The notes: generated by a model not told the origin, from the letters alone. Positions 24,847 through 36,062 are shown, counted from the stretch's first letter. The stretch: DNA of 64,000 bases from Todiramphus chloris collaris (GCA_025345505.1 JANVCC010000018.1:12344231-12408230), one strand, 5' to 3'. Program-made: numbers and translations.

Positions 24847-25290
24847 TGGTAGATGAATTCAACTAATAAACCTTTGATTGACCTTATTTTTAGATATTTT
24901 CTTTAAAGTCGGGGGGCAGATGAGCTCATGCCCTGAGTGCTTAGAGACAGACCAGTGGGAGCATGAGAGGTATAAGGGGGACTCGTATTTGAAGCCACAG
25001 TGCTTACTACTCCTCTCCCTTTGGTGCCTATCCTAACTCTTGCACTTCTCAAATACTGACACAGCTGCAAAGTGTTCTCACTGGAGCTGGGCTCGTAGGC
25101 TGTGTTTGAAGCATGTGCCCTTGGTCACAGACAGAACCAGGAGAGAAGGGGGAGCAACTGGGGGAAGGGGAGAATTCAGGCCCCTATTGTTTCATCTTCT
25201 GCCTACCTTCTTTTTAATTCTGAGATAATAGGAGAGGAAAAGTAGGAGCAATTGTGAATTAGGAGGGCTTCACAGAAACATTGTTCACCT
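24847..25290. other. Unclassified, locally GC-richer non-coding block
   Basis: Between about 24908 and 25210 base composition is noticeably richer in G and C than the flanks. The 62-codon open frame inside has no recognised motif. It could be part of an unknown dispersed repeat together with the duplicated blocks that follow. I cannot assign it. Confidence 0.4.
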
Positions 25291-25640
25291 AACAGTTAAT
25301 CTGAGTAGGTAGGGGCAGGTCTATGCTGTGCTGCATGTATCACTTGTCTGCAGGATAAACTTGGCCAGCTAATCCTGACTGAGGAGAACATAGGTGGCTC
25401 CCACTGGGCACCTGGTGATGAAGCCACCACTGTATCTTTGTCTTTATCTTAGAAGAAGCATGTTCTTATGTGAATGTCCTTTTGCTTGACAGCAAAATGG
25501 TGAATAAAATTATTTACTCCTAAAAGACCCCAAAGACCACAATGCTTCAACATGGATGGGATTTGTGCAGCGTGCCATGGACTGACTAGGTACCTGTCCA
25601 GTGCTGTACAACTTGGTGTTTGCAGCACCTGAATAAGTGC
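25291..25640 (+). repeat. Local direct duplication, copy 1
   Basis: This block aligns along its length with 26211-26550. Shared landmarks include GTGCTGCA-GTATCACTTG, CTGCAGGATAA-CTT, CACCTGGTGATGA-GCCACC, TGTCTTT-TCTTA and CTTATGTGAAT-TCCTT. By eye about three quarters of positions agree. It has stops in all plausible frames, so a coding exon is unlikely. The intervening DNA is not duplicated. Confidence 0.8.
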
Positions 25641-26210
25641 AAAACAAAAGTAAAGAAATAGTTAAAACTTAAGTGATGGATGTAAACTTGAGTAATCTTG
25701 AGATACAAGGTTTCAGCAGTTAACTACCTAACAACTCTGGTAGGTGGGTTTGCCCTGTTTCACAGAGGGAAAGAAGAACAGAAACTGGAAAAGAAGCAGC
25801 AAGATGTAATGCCATAATGATTGGTTTCAGTAAGGTTTTTTTTTAAACAAGTGCTTGAGCAACAGAATGAATGTATGAACCAGAACAGAGGTAACATTAA
25901 AGGAAGGTGGCATAGGTAAGTATTAGAGCATATGCATACCTGCCTGATAACCAAGCTTAACTGCTGTATTCTAGTGTTGCTTAAAGTTAACCCTATATAA
26001 TGCATGATACCATGGAAGGTGTTAACACCCTTCATTTAAAGAAAAGACAAGAAGGTGGTTAAAAATCTACACATAACTATAACAATATTGACTTAAGCTG
26101 TAGTGTAAAAGCTGCCTTGTTATTATAAAGAAGAGACAGAGAGAGATGCAGGAATGAATAAAAAAGCAACTGAAAGCTCTTATGAAGGGAAATACTCTGG
26201 TGATCCACAT
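25641..26210. other. Spacer between the two duplicated blocks
   Basis: Non-coding and not matching either block. A 91-codon minus-strand open frame (25760-26035) has no recognised motif. Confidence 0.5.
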
Positions 26211-26550
26211 AACAAGTTGAGATGAGAAGGTGCAGGCCAGTGCTGCACGTATCACTTGGCTGCAGGATAAGCTTAGCCAGTCGAATTTAACTGAGAGGCC
26301 TGCAGGTTGCTTCCACTTGGCACCTGGTGATGATGCCACCACTGTATCCTTGTCTTTGTCTTACAGTGAAGCAGCATACTCTTATGTGAATATCCTTCTG
26401 ATTGACAGCAGAAATGACAAATACAGTCATTTACTTCTAAGAAAATCCTATAAAACCCTTGAAGACCATGACACTGGTGAATTTCAGGCACTATCTGTGC
26501 AGCATGACATGGGCTGATGCTCAGTGTTCCCAGCATCTGAAGTGCTGTAA
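26211..26550 (+). repeat. Local direct duplication, copy 2
   Basis: Diverged partner of 25291-25640 in the same orientation, about 0.92 kb downstream. It holds an uninterrupted 95-codon plus-strand frame (26230-26517) which copy 1 lacks, so the frame is probably fortuitous. TGTCTTTGTCTTACAG at about 26351-26366 resembles a splice acceptor, and the matching place in copy 1 reads TCTTAGAAG. The two blocks may be a tandem duplication or two copies of an unknown repeat. Confidence 0.8.
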
Positions 26551-29500
26551 GATTAACTAATGCTATCCCATTTTGCCTTCTAATGGTATTTTAGTTGATA
26601 CTTTACAGAGTCTGGGCACCTTTCTTATTGGGATTTATAATGAACACTTGCACAGCTGCATTACGCTGCCATAGAACACGGAACATCTGTCTCTTATCTC
26701 TACAACTAAGGGGTGGACAGAAGTCTTCCTGCAGTGGTATTTCTTCCCTGCATTAATATCCACATGGGCGTGCTCAATTACAGCTAGTGAAAGTAGCACT
26801 GAGGTCACTTGTATCACCAAAACCAAATTATCATATAAAGAGTAAAGAAACTGTGCTTGCTGATATCCTCTCCTCCTGTCAGCTAAGCTATCATATATAC
26901 CAGGTCTGTGCAAAACTTTTGCACATCTTTGGGAACATCTCTCTATGACTTAAATGACAATGGGTATTTATTTTCTGGGAATTGAAAAAAAAACCCTCAA
27001 ATTCAATGTTTTATTCCTAAACTAAATCCAAACTCTATCATATAAATACAGTCCAATTTCCGATGAGAGAAGGGGATCAGATCAAAATCCTATATATTCT
27101 AAATCAATCCCTCTTCATCTTTTCTGCTATTGTAGTAGGCTGCTACATTTTTCACAACTTCAACCCTCAGCCTTCCCTCTCTGTTTTCCAAATTTCTAGT
27201 CCCACTTTATTCAGAACACATTATTTCAGTATAACATGTAGAAATATATTCTCTAAGTTCTTCAAAGTCACAGTTTAGCTTTGTGCTTTCTAAGACATTT
27301 TCATAATTCCTCACCATTCTTAATATTTTCTGGTCTCCAACTTCTGTTTAACTTATACTAATTGGATATTAACTTCAGATAATTTATTTTATTACTGACT
27401 ATGGTTTCAAATAACTTAGAACATTACATACCATACAGGTCAACTCAGAATTTGAAATGAGGTAACTTCAAAAAATTAAAAATACAAGAAGGAAAAATTG
27501 GATTCTAAACTAATGCAGTGTAGTATGAAATGCATAGTCCGCTTCATTTTCCTCATTATATAGGAAAAATGATTCAGAAGTTTACAATCTTCCAGCTGAT
27601 ACTCTTCTAATGATAATGCATCAGTCATACATGACTAGAAGGCTCTGCTATGAACAGTGTAATAGATTTATGGCCATCACTGGAAGTTAATGAGGATGAC
27701 ATACCTGGGATACCTCAAAAGTTTTCATATATAAAGAGACTAAGAACTAAACTAAGATAATTTTCTTTCTAATAGCAAATTATATGTTCCTGCATTTTTA
27801 GCAACTACATTAAGAAGCTGGAGTGGTTTTAGCCAACTAGACACACGGTGTTTAATTTAGAGAAGGGATGAAACCTCTTTGTTTGAACTATGATAGGGAA
27901 AGGGCTAGGATTCAAAGCCCAGGAGACAGGACTTTCCTTATCTGAGCTGAAATTGTATATTGTTGACAGAGTAAATGTTGTCATATATGATGAAAACCAG
28001 AAAATTAACAAACCTACCAATAGTAGCTACAGTTATTCTGTTAAGTAATTATTAATAATATATCACTGAAGTGCATGAAAAGTATTTTGGACATCCTGTC
28101 AATTCCAAATCGTGATAATGATTTTTTAATGTAAACACCTGTGAAGTCAATTTTACATCTCACTATATACAGCATAAGGGTAACAGAAAACTACATCGGA
28201 AAACAGGACATTTTATAAAGAGACCATTGACTATGTCTTAATGATCTCATTTTGTTATTACAGCTCCTTCAATGCAAAGTGATACTGCAGTAAAACTTGT
28301 AAGAAAGATACTTTTAGTCAAAGATGTCTATAATTAATTTGTAATTAAATCATTTGGACTTCAAGTCTGCATCACACTGACTTTTCTAGAAATTTAATAG
28401 AAGACTAGATGTTTACTAGAATAAGAGATGTAGATTTCATTGACAACCAGTGTTATCCAATAATTTATAACCTAAGAGCATACCAAAAAGCCACTGAATT
28501 TCCACATCAGTTAAAAATAAGACATTAGAAGATATTTTTGATATTGCAGGCACTACTTTGTACATTTTAAATAATATTTTAAATGACATATGAAGAAATA
28601 CTTGAAACATGATAATAATTTTATTGTTTAAAATGCTTAAGTATAGATATTATAAAATACAGTAATATATATAAAAATATAGATATATACAAATATGTCT
28701 AAATATATATAAATATATCTTTAGATCATATATATGTCACAGATATTATCTATTTAATGCACAATTTTAGTAATTTTTAAGCACAACAAAATTCTTTATG
28801 ATCCATTTATTATAAATTGACTTCTATAAACCAGCTGGAACTTCCAGTGAACTTCCACTAGTTTGTTGAAGTTCTGTGAGTAACATGCATACCCGGCTTT
28901 GACTTGACAGTAGCTCTCATGTATTCATTAAGGATTATATTCCAAGTTAAAACATTGTGGTGATGGCAACTTCTGCCATATTTCTAATTCTCTGTCTCTG
29001 TGTCACTTTGAGGATGAATGTGGAAGGCATGGGTTAGTATCTGTGACACCTGGGGAAGCACCTATTCGTGCTGGCAGAGATTTTGAGAGTGGAGAGCCTT
29101 TGGAGCAGCATCACTGCTCCATGGACTTTCTTCTGTCTCATTGTGTCTCAGAGAAAGTAAATAGTAGTATTGTTGAGCTTGTTCCTCTTCTGTTTCAATT
29201 TAGGAGGAAAACTAATGGGCTTCTCCCTTAACATGATTCACAAGCCACACTGATTCACAATCTGTCTCTTTGAGATACAGTCTGTCTACTGTTCTTGGGT
29301 CATTTTTGTAGATGAAGATGATGAAAGAAATCCTAACTTTTTTTTTTCACATTGATACTTTAAAAACATATAGCCATGTATTGAGACACTTACTAGGGTA
29401 TGTCTGTGTGTACGACTACTGAATTTAAATCAAGAACATCACTATGGAAGAAATTCAAGATAAAATACTGTCATAAGAAAAACACCTCAAAGTAACTAGG

Positions 29501-29627
29501 AAATAATGTCTCACTAGCTGAAGATTAACCAGCAAACTATCATCTTCTACATCTAGTCTTAGATTGTTTTATTTACTCCAGAAATAAATATATAAAGGTA
29601 CTGGTTTTATAGGAAAGCTGTCATGGT
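26551..29627. other. AT-rich non-coding sequence
   Basis: No gene recognised. An AT-only patch with TATA/AAATAT repeats lies at about 28660-28735. A 92-codon minus frame (26635-26913) and other short frames lack recognisable motifs. Confidence 0.55.
28660..28735. repeat. AT-rich imperfect simple repeat
   Basis: Imperfect ATATAT/ATAAATAT units with few G or C bases. Confidence 0.75.
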
Positions 29628-29981
29628 TTTTAGGGGTGCAACAAGGAAGGCCAAGGCCCTCTTGCAATTAACTCTGGCAAAGGAAGTAAAAGAACAAGAA
29701 GGACTTCTTCAAATACGTCAATGGTTAAAGGAAGAAAAGGGAAACTGTGGGCCCACTGCTGAATGAGGTAGGAGCCCTGGTGACAGAGTATGCAGAGAAG
29801 GTGGAGTTACTGAATAACTTCTTTGTTTCAGTCTTCCCTGCTAAGAATCCCTGACCCTGGAAGTAAGAGTGAAAGCCTGGAAGGAGGAAGTCTCTCCACT
29901 GGTCAATCCAGATTGGGTTAGAAAGCACATGGGTAAACTAACACGCACAAATCCGTGGCCCCTGGTGGGCTGCACCCATGA

Positions 29982-30215
29982 GTGCTGAGGGAGCTGGCTG
30001 ATGTTGTTCCTCTACCACTCTCCATCATTTTTGAAAGATCATGGAGAACAGGAGAGAAGCCTGAGGACTGGAGGAAAGCCGTCACTCCAGTCTTCGAAGA
30101 GGGCAAGAAGGAAGACCCTGATAATTACAGACCAGTCAGCCTCACCTCCATCCCTGGAAAGCAGCTCATTCTAGAGATCATCTCTCAGCACATGGAAGAA
30201 AAGATGGTTGAGTAG
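29982..30215 (+). pseudogene. CR1 ORF2 fragment: RT N-terminal motifs (copy A)
   Basis: A 77-codon frame with LRELADVVPLPLSIIFERSW, KPEDWRKAVTPVFEEGKKE and DNYRPVSLTSIPGK, which are RT motifs 0 to 2 of the CR1 family. It ends at GGTTGAGTAG, where a frameshift moves the reading into the next fragment. The upstream join to the linker also has stops. It cannot produce an enzyme. Confidence 0.85.
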
Positions 30216-30510
30216 CCAGCATGGATTTACTAAAGGGAAGTCACGTCCGACTAATCTGATAGCCTTCTGTGATGGTGTGACTGAATGGGTAGATGCAGGA
30301 AGAGCAGTGGATGTTGTCTACCTTGACTTCAGTAAGGCCTTTGATGCTGTCTCCCATAATATTCTTGTGGGTAAGCTCAGGGAGAGTGGGTTAGAAGAGC
30401 AGAGAGTGAGATGGGTTGAGAACTGGCTGAAAAATAGAGCTCAGAGAGTCCTGATCAGTGGTGCAGAGTCCAGTTGGCGACATGTAAGTAGTGGTGTTCC
30501 CCAGGGGTGA
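30208..30510 (+). pseudogene. CR1 ORF2 fragment: RT motifs A and B (copy A)
   Basis: A 100-codon frame. SSQHGFTKGKS is followed by motif A ([17 protein letters not shown], catalytic Asp in YLDF present), WVENWLKNRAQRVLISGA, and motif B as SSGVPQG. It stops with TGA right after PQG (30508-30510), where copy B differs. This stretch lies inside the tract almost identical to copy B. Confidence 0.9.
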
Positions 30511-30525
30511 ATTCTGGGTCCATTT

Positions 30526-30750
30526 ATGTTCAACATCTTCATTAATGACCTGCATGAAGGGATAGAGCGTACCCTCAGCAAGTTTGCTAATGGCAAACTG
30601 GGAGGAGTGGCTGATACACTGGAAGGCTGTGCTGCCATCCAGCGAGATCAGGACAGACTGGAGAGCTGGGCAAAGACAAACCTAATGAAGTTCAAGAAGG
30701 ATAAGGATAGCCTCCTACACCTGGGGATCAACACCACCAGTGTGGGTTAG
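30526..30750 (+). pseudogene. CR1 ORF2 fragment: RT motif C damaged (copy A)
   Basis: In the same frame after the stop, it reads [19 protein letters not shown] then ANGKLGG. The usual FADDTKLGG box has lost both catalytic Asp residues through a small deletion and substitutions. The rest (DTLEGCAAIQRDQDRLESW, KTNLMKFKKDK) is the normal region downstream of RT. It is catalytically dead whatever happens upstream. Confidence 0.9.
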
Positions 30751-31022
30751 GGGTAGACCTTCTGGAAGGCATCCCCATGGAGAAGGACCTTGGCATTCTG
30801 GTGGACAATAAGGTATGCATGTGACCACAATGTGTCCTTGTGGCCAGGAGGGCCAATGGTATCCTGGGGTGCATTAAGAAAAGTGTGGCGAGCAGGGAGG
30901 TTCTCCTCCCCCCCTCCTCTGCACTAGTGAGACCACGTCTGGAGTATTGCGTTCAGTTCTGATCTCCCCAGTTCAAGAGGGACAAGGAAATACTAGAGAG
31001 AGTCCAACGGAGAGCTACAAGG

Positions 31023-31301
31023 ATGATGAAGGGACTGGAACATCTCTCTTATGAGGAAAGGATGAGAGGACTGGAGCTGTTTAGTCTTGAGAAGAGAAGG
31101 CTGAGAGGTGATCTTATTAATGTCTATAAATATCTGAGGGGTGAGTGTCACGTGGAAGTGGCCAGTCTCTTTTCAGTGGTGACCTGTGATAGGAGGAGAG
31201 GTAATGGTCACAAGCTGAAACAGGAAGTTCCACCTCAATATGAGGAGGAACGTCTTTACCGTGAGAGTGACAGGCCACTGGAACGGGCTGCGCAGAGATG
31301 A
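31023..31301 (+). pseudogene. CR1 ORF2 C-terminal fragment (copy A)
   Basis: [39 protein letters not shown] and [18 protein letters not shown] match the family's C-terminal region. The frame breaks before LNMRRNVF-like codons. This 3' part resembles copy C and differs from copy B. Confidence 0.8.
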
Positions 31302-31448
31302 TGTGGAGTCTCCTTGTGTAGAGAATTTCAAGACCCACCTGGGTATGTTCCTGTGTGGCCTGCTCTGGGTGATCTTGTTCTGGCAGGGGGGTTGGACTCA
31401 ATGATCTCCAGAGGTCCCTTCCAACTCCTACCATTCTATGATTCTATA

Positions 31449-32859
31449 AAAAAGACAAATGAAAGAGAAACCTTCTACAGCATAAAAGTAGTATCTTCTG
31501 GCTAAACAGGATTGTAAATTTTTTGAGACAGTAAAGGAAGACTGACAAATTTTCTGATAGAAAGGCTATCAAAAAGAAGCTTTTATAGTCCATGACATGA
31601 AACATCCCACCTCACCCCTTTTTTTCCTCTATTATTTCATTTATTCACATGATTAAAATACATTGGTATTCTTGTTCCTACATTATGTTGGATGTGTTTG
31701 AATAGATATTGTTTGAATCCAGATAGTTGAATACTAGTAATAATGAGACTTGATGCCTATGACAGTACTTTGAGGAAGACCAAAATTATAGTGCAGTTAA
31801 GCAGCATTTAGATAAGACCAAGCAGATGACTTATGAAACTCTCTCCTGGACTGCTGAACACATAAGAACCTATTATGATCTGGATCATGCCCAGAACTTG
31901 CATTGCACTGTATAAACTGACTGTGTAAACACCTATCTCTTTCAATTGCTTGGGTTATAGTATCCAAGCATCCTTCTGATTAAGTCCATGAGTATTGCTG
32001 TATCACAGCAATTACACATCAAGTGTAAAGATTTTACGCAGTCCACGAAAGTGAAACTTGATTTGAGGACTGTTTTGCAGGTACCTTTAAACAATAAGCT
32101 GCAGCATCAAATTCCTTCATATTTGCTCTTATTCTAGTGTCAATTTCTATTCCTGAGTGCATGACAAGATTCCTTTCCTTGGATATTTCGTTTCCCCTTA
32201 GGACATTCTTTGCAAAATTGTGAGCAACAGGTTCAGACTGAGGAGTGCTGAGAATTGCTTACAGTTTTGTTGGGTTTTTTTTTTTTTTTTTTTTCCCCCA
32301 ATCTTAGTTTTCTTCAGGTTTTGAATTAAATCTCTGGAGTGCAGGTGTGTTTACCTCACTAATAGGAATAACCTCATAGACATCCATAGTATTGCTTGGG
32401 AGAAAACAACACCATCCTGCTAAAAATGGTAAAACACACTTGAATACAATATACAGTCTTTTTGGCTCATATGTACTACAGGTTCATTTTAAAATTGATT
32501 ATACTGTAATTTGGCACTTTCTGCTTATAGAGATATTTATTAAATGTAGAAAACCATGTTAAAAGCTTTAGAGAGTATCACTGTGAAATACGATGTCATG
32601 AAGTTTTATTGTGGGGATTGCTTACACTTTTGGACTTGTATGTGTACATTAGAGCATAACCTTCCTCTAGGGCTCAGTCTCATTTATTGTACAGTTAATG
32701 AACAGGTATTGATGTGATCCTATGTTATCTTTACTACACTGAAAACAGAAGTGGCAATATTCCCCAGAGGTTTTCGGTAGCAGTCTTTACTATAATATGC
32801 AAGCACTTCACAAACACTGATTGTTTTTGATTTTTTTTTACCCCCAACACCTTCATGAT
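31449..32859. other. Non-coding sequence between two CR1 copies
   Basis: No gene recognised. It contains a 20-base T run (32275-32294) followed by C bases. Confidence 0.55.
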
Positions 32860-33201
32860 CAGTGGCCCTCATTGAAAGGGCTTTAAACTAGGCTGAAAGG
32901 GGGAAGGGGATAAAACCAGGCTCATTAGAGATGAGTCGATAGACAACCTCCAGTCTATTGTCCTACTTAAGGGAAATAATTGTGATACATGGGACAACAT
33001 AAACATGGAGCTCACTAATGCATTAGTAACTGCAGAAGTGATCGGGAAACTAGAATTAAAGAGGGAAGGGAATAAAACCTGGTCCACCAGTAATAAGCCT
33101 AGGGGGAAAGGACAAAGGATGGGGGTGAAATCATTTGCACAGATCAAGTGCATCTACACTAGTGCACCTAGCATGGGCAACAAGATGAGCTGGAGGCCAT
33201 A

Positions 33202-33858
33202 GTGCAGCAGGACAACTATGAAGTAGTTGCCGTCACTGAAACATGGTGGGATGACTGTCATGACTGGAATGCTGTGATGAATGGATATAAGCTCTTCAGA
33301 AGGGATAGACAAGGAATGAGAGGCAGGGGTGTGGCCCTATTTAGGGAGTGTTTTGAGTGTATAGAAATTGATTACAATGGTGATAAAGTTGAGTGCTTAT
33401 GGGTTAGAATGAAAAGGAAAGCAAATAAAGGTGATGTGCTGGGAGTCTGCTATAGACCACCCAATCAAGATGAGCAGGCAGATGAATTTTTTTATAAACA
33501 GCTTGCTGATGTCTCACAATTGACAGCCCTTGTTCTAGTAGGTGACTTCAACCTACTAAACATCTGCTGGAAACATAACACAGCAAAGAGTAGACAGGCT
33601 AGGAGGTTTCTTGAATGTATGGAAGATAACTTCCTAACTCAAATGGTAAATGAGCCTTCCAGGGAGGGAGCCTCCCTTGACATCCTGTTCACTAATAGAG
33701 AAGGACTAGTGGGACATGTGGTGTTTGGAGGCTGTCTTGTTCTTAGTGATCATGAGTTAATTCTCAGTGATATGAAGAGGGTGGTTAGCAGAACCTCCAC
33801 CTTGGATTTCTGGAGGGCAGACTTTAGACTGTTCAGAACACTAGTTGAGAAAGTCTAG
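33202..33858 (+). pseudogene. CR1 ORF2 fragment: APE-type endonuclease
   Basis: A 218-codon frame of the apurinic-endonuclease-like domain that nicks target DNA for target-primed reverse transcription. Conserved features are TETWWD (catalytic-type Glu at residue 13), CYRPP (83-86 region), VGDFN (Asp115, Asn117), LDILFTN (159-165) and SDHE (Asp183, His184). All the expected active-site motifs are visible. The true family start lies upstream, in another frame: the preceding 33005-33202 frame ends with KCIYTSAPSMGNK, and a small deletion near 33187 separates it from DELEAIVQQDNYE. The frame ends at TAG (33856), after which the same frame continues as ORF2. The Met at 33202 is therefore not a real start. 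Confidence 0.9.
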
Positions 33859-33933
33859 TGGGAGACAGTCCTGAAAGGCAAAGGGGTCCAGGAAGGCTGG
33901 GCAATCTTTAAGAAGGAAATCTTACAGGCCCAG

Positions 33934-34389
33934 GTGAAGTCTATCCCCATGAGTCATAAGATTAAAAGGTGGGGAAAATGGCCAGCCTGGTTGAACAGGG
34001 AGCTTTTGGTGGAACTTTGGAAGAAAAGAAGGGTTTACCACCTTTGGAAGAAGGGCCAGGCAGCTCAGGAGAAGTACAAAGACCTTGTCAGATTATACAG
34101 AGGGGAAAATAGGAAGGCAAAAGCCCAGCTCGAACTAAACTTGGCCACTGACATAAAGGACAATAAAAAAAGCTTCTACAAGTACATTATCAATAAAAAG
34201 AGTATGAGGGAGAATCTCCATCCCATACTGGATGAAGGGCAGGGGAACATTGCAACAATTGCAAGGAAAAGGCTGAGATACTTATTGTTGTCTTTGCCTC
34301 TGTCTTTAGAGGACAGACCAACTGTTCCCATGGTGTTCAGCCTCCTGAGCTTGGAGATAAGGATGGTGAACAGTGTAGTCCCCTCTTAA
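33934..34389 (+). pseudogene. CR1 ORF2 fragment: linker between endonuclease and RT
   Basis: It is in the same frame as the endonuclease, separated only by the TAG at 33856 (the codons between 33859 and 33933 are open). PAWLNRELLVELWKKRRVY, YKDLVRLYRGENRKAKAQLE and DIKDNKKSFYKYINKK-like residues are typical of the CR1 linker. The frame goes wrong at about residue 105-120, where family members read into an LNAFF-type segment, so the last 35 residues are out of frame. The RT continues in frame 3 from about 34400. Confidence 0.85.
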
Positions 34390-34691
34390 TCCAGGAAGAA
34401 GTAGTTACTGATCTGCTTCTGCACCTTGATACTCATAAGTCTATGGGGCTGGATGGCATTCACCCAAGTGTACTTAGGGAGCTGTCAGGAGAGCTCACCA
34501 AGCGTCTCTCCATCATTTTTCAGAAATCCTGGTCAACAGAAGAGGTACCAGATGATTGGAGGGTGACTGATGTGACACCTATCTATAAGAAGGGACAGAA
34601 GGAGGAGCTGGGGAACTAGAGGCCTGTCAGCCTGACTTCGGTACCTGGAAAGTTCATGGAGAGGATTATCTTAAGTGAGCTCTTGTGACAA

Positions 34692-34892
34692 TTGCAGGGA
34701 AGCCAAGGGATCAGGGCCAGCCAGCATGGTTTTATAAAAGGGATATCTTGCTTAGCAAACCTGATCTCTTTCTATGACAATGTGACCCAACTTTTGGATG
34801 GACTGTGGATGTTATCTACTTGGACTTTAGTAAGGCCTTTGACACAGTTTCCCACAGCATTCTTCTGGAGAAACCGGCGAATCATGGTATAG
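34692..34892 (+). pseudogene. CR1 ORF2 fragment: RT between motifs 2 and A
   Basis: QGIRASQHGFIKGISCLANLI and [12 protein letters not shown] match the RT segment before motif A. Upstream in the same frame lie NYRPVS-like codons where Tyr is replaced by TAG (34617), and a TGA at 34686. A deletion near 34795 moves the reading to the next fragment. Confidence 0.8.
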
Positions 34893-35167
34893 ACAAGTGT
34901 ACTCTTCACTGGGTTAAAAACTGTCTGGCTGGACATTCCCAAAGAGTTGTGATTAATAGGGTGAAATCCAGCTGGCTGATGGTCACCAGTGGTGTTCCTC
35001 AGCGATCAGTTTTTGAGCCAGTCTTGTTTGGCATCTTTATTGATGACTTGGATGTGGGGATTGAAAGCACCCTCAGCAAGTTTGCAGACAACACCAAATT
35101 GTGTGGGAGTGTTGATCTGCTTGAGGGTAGGAAGGCTCTTCAGAGGGACTTGGACAGGTTGGATTGA
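34805..35167 (+). pseudogene. CR1 ORF2 fragment: RT catalytic core with FADN box
   Basis: A 120-codon frame. Motif A is [17 protein letters not shown] (Asp7 present). Motif B is SGVPQRS, with G to R. Motif C reads [12 protein letters not shown], so the second catalytic Asp of FADD is Asn (residue 96). RT with this change is expected to be inactive, on general knowledge of the YxDD motif. It ends with TGA at 35165 where related copies continue RLDRW or RLESW, then continues in the same frame at 35186. Confidence 0.9.
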
Positions 35168-35185
35168 TGGACCAAGGCCAATTGT

Positions 35186-35413
35186 ATGAGGTACAACAAG
35201 GCCAAGTGTTGGGTGCTGCATTTCCGTCATGACAACCACCCGCAGTGCTGCAGGCTTGGGGATGAGTGGCTGGAAAGCTGCCCATCAGAAAAGGACCTGG
35301 GGGTGCTGGAAGACAGCCGGCTGAACATGAGCCAGCAGTGTGCCCAGGTGGCTAAGAAAGCCGACAGGATCCTGGCTTGTATAAAGAATAGCATGGCCAG
35401 CATGCCCTTGTGA
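35186..35413 (+). pseudogene. CR1 ORF2 fragment downstream of RT
   Basis: [37 protein letters not shown] and [20 protein letters not shown] match the thumb-like region following CR1 RT. A frameshift near 35405 leads into the C-terminal fragment: the sequence jumps from NSMASM to the PHLEYCVQF segment, and the intermediate codons look deleted. Confidence 0.85.
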
Positions 35414-35820
35414 GACCTCATCTTGAGTACTGTGTTCAGTTTTGCGACCTTCATTATAGGAAAGACATTGAGGTGCTGGAATGTGTCCAGAGAAGAGCTA
35501 TCGAGCTCGTGAGGGGCTTAGAGAACAAGCCATATGAGGAAAGGCTGAGAGAGCTGGGCATGTTTAGTTTGGAGAAGAGGAGGCTGAGGGGGGACCTCAT
35601 TGTCCTCTACAACTACCTGAAAGGTTATAGAGAGGTGGGTGTTGGCCTCTTCTCCTTAGTTACTGATTACAGAACCAAAGGAAATGGCCTGAAGTTGCAG
35701 CAAGGGAGGCTTAGATTAGATATTAGGAAGAAATTCTTTACAGAGAGAGAGGTGAGGCACTGGAACAGCTTGCCCAGGGAGGTGGTTGAGTCACCATCTC
35801 TGGAGGTATTTAAGAAATGA
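35410..35820 (+). pseudogene. CR1 ORF2 C-terminal fragment
   Basis: A 136-codon frame: [61 protein letters not shown]-like VLYNYLKG, then [19 protein letters not shown] and [15 protein letters not shown]. It reaches the natural end of ORF2 with a TGA at 35818. It serves here as the reference for this region in the other copies. Confidence 0.85.
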
Positions 35821-35883
35821 GTTGACATGGTGCTTCACAACATGCTCTAGGAACAGGCGTGTAGGGGGCTTGTGTGTTGGGTT

Positions 35884-35950
35884 TCTTTTTGTTTTTGTTA
35901 TTGTTTTGTTTTGGGGTGTTTTTTTGTGAGTTTTTTGTTTGTTTGTTTCC
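35884..35950 (+). repeat. T/G-rich low-complexity insert in CR1 3' UTR
   Basis: TTTTTG, TTTTG and TTTG units interrupt the CR1 3' UTR between the end of ORF2 and the tail. The other copies in this window lack an equivalent tract at this place, so it is a private expansion. Confidence 0.75.
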
Positions 35951-36062
35951 TTTTAGTGGTCAGGTATTTAGGTTTTCTCTGTTCTTGTAGGTATGGTTGA
36001 ACTCGGTGATCTAGGAGTTCCTTTCTAACCACAATTATTCTGTGATTCTGTGATTCTATGAT

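Larger units (their letters stand above)
29628..31448 (+). mobile_element. CR1 LINE, plus strand, copy A (1.8 kb, defective)
   Basis: The element begins in the ORF2 linker between endonuclease and RT (codons for RKAKALLQLTLAKEVKE-like sequence at about 29640-29700), passes through RT motifs (29982-30750) and the C-terminal region (31023-31301), and ends in CAACTCCTACCATTCTATGATTCTAT. It is 5'-truncated and has several stops and frameshifts, including damage in the RT catalytic box. Over 29893-30508 and 30744-30973 it is almost identical to copy B at 52861-53477 and 53716-53945, yet its last 480 bases are clearly different and resemble copy C at 62179-62772. Confidence 0.95.
32860..36062 (+). 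mobile_element. CR1 LINE, plus strand, longest copy (3.2 kb)
   Basis: It begins near the characteristic AGTGGCCCTCATTGAAAGGG and GGCTTTAAACTAGG upstream of ORF2, then carries endonuclease, linker, RT, C-terminal region, 3' UTR and an ATTCTGTG/ATTCTATG tail. ORF1 and most of the 5' UTR are missing. ORF2 is broken by a frameshift near 33187, TAG at 33856, a frameshift at about 34250-34290, TAG at 34617, TGA at 34686, a frameshift near 34795, TGA at 35165 and a frameshift near 35410. The endonuclease motifs are well kept. The RT box reads FADN. The 3' UTR contains a T/G-rich expansion at 35884-35950. Confidence 0.95.

Noticed and set aside
26230-26517. 95-codon frame in duplicate copy 2 as a coding exon
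   Set aside because: The paralogous block has stops in the same place and the frame overlaps an 87-codon frame on the other strand. Kept only as a note.
29094-29130. GGAGCAG/CTGCTCC short hairpin
   Set aside because: Only seven pairs, expected by chance in 64 kb.
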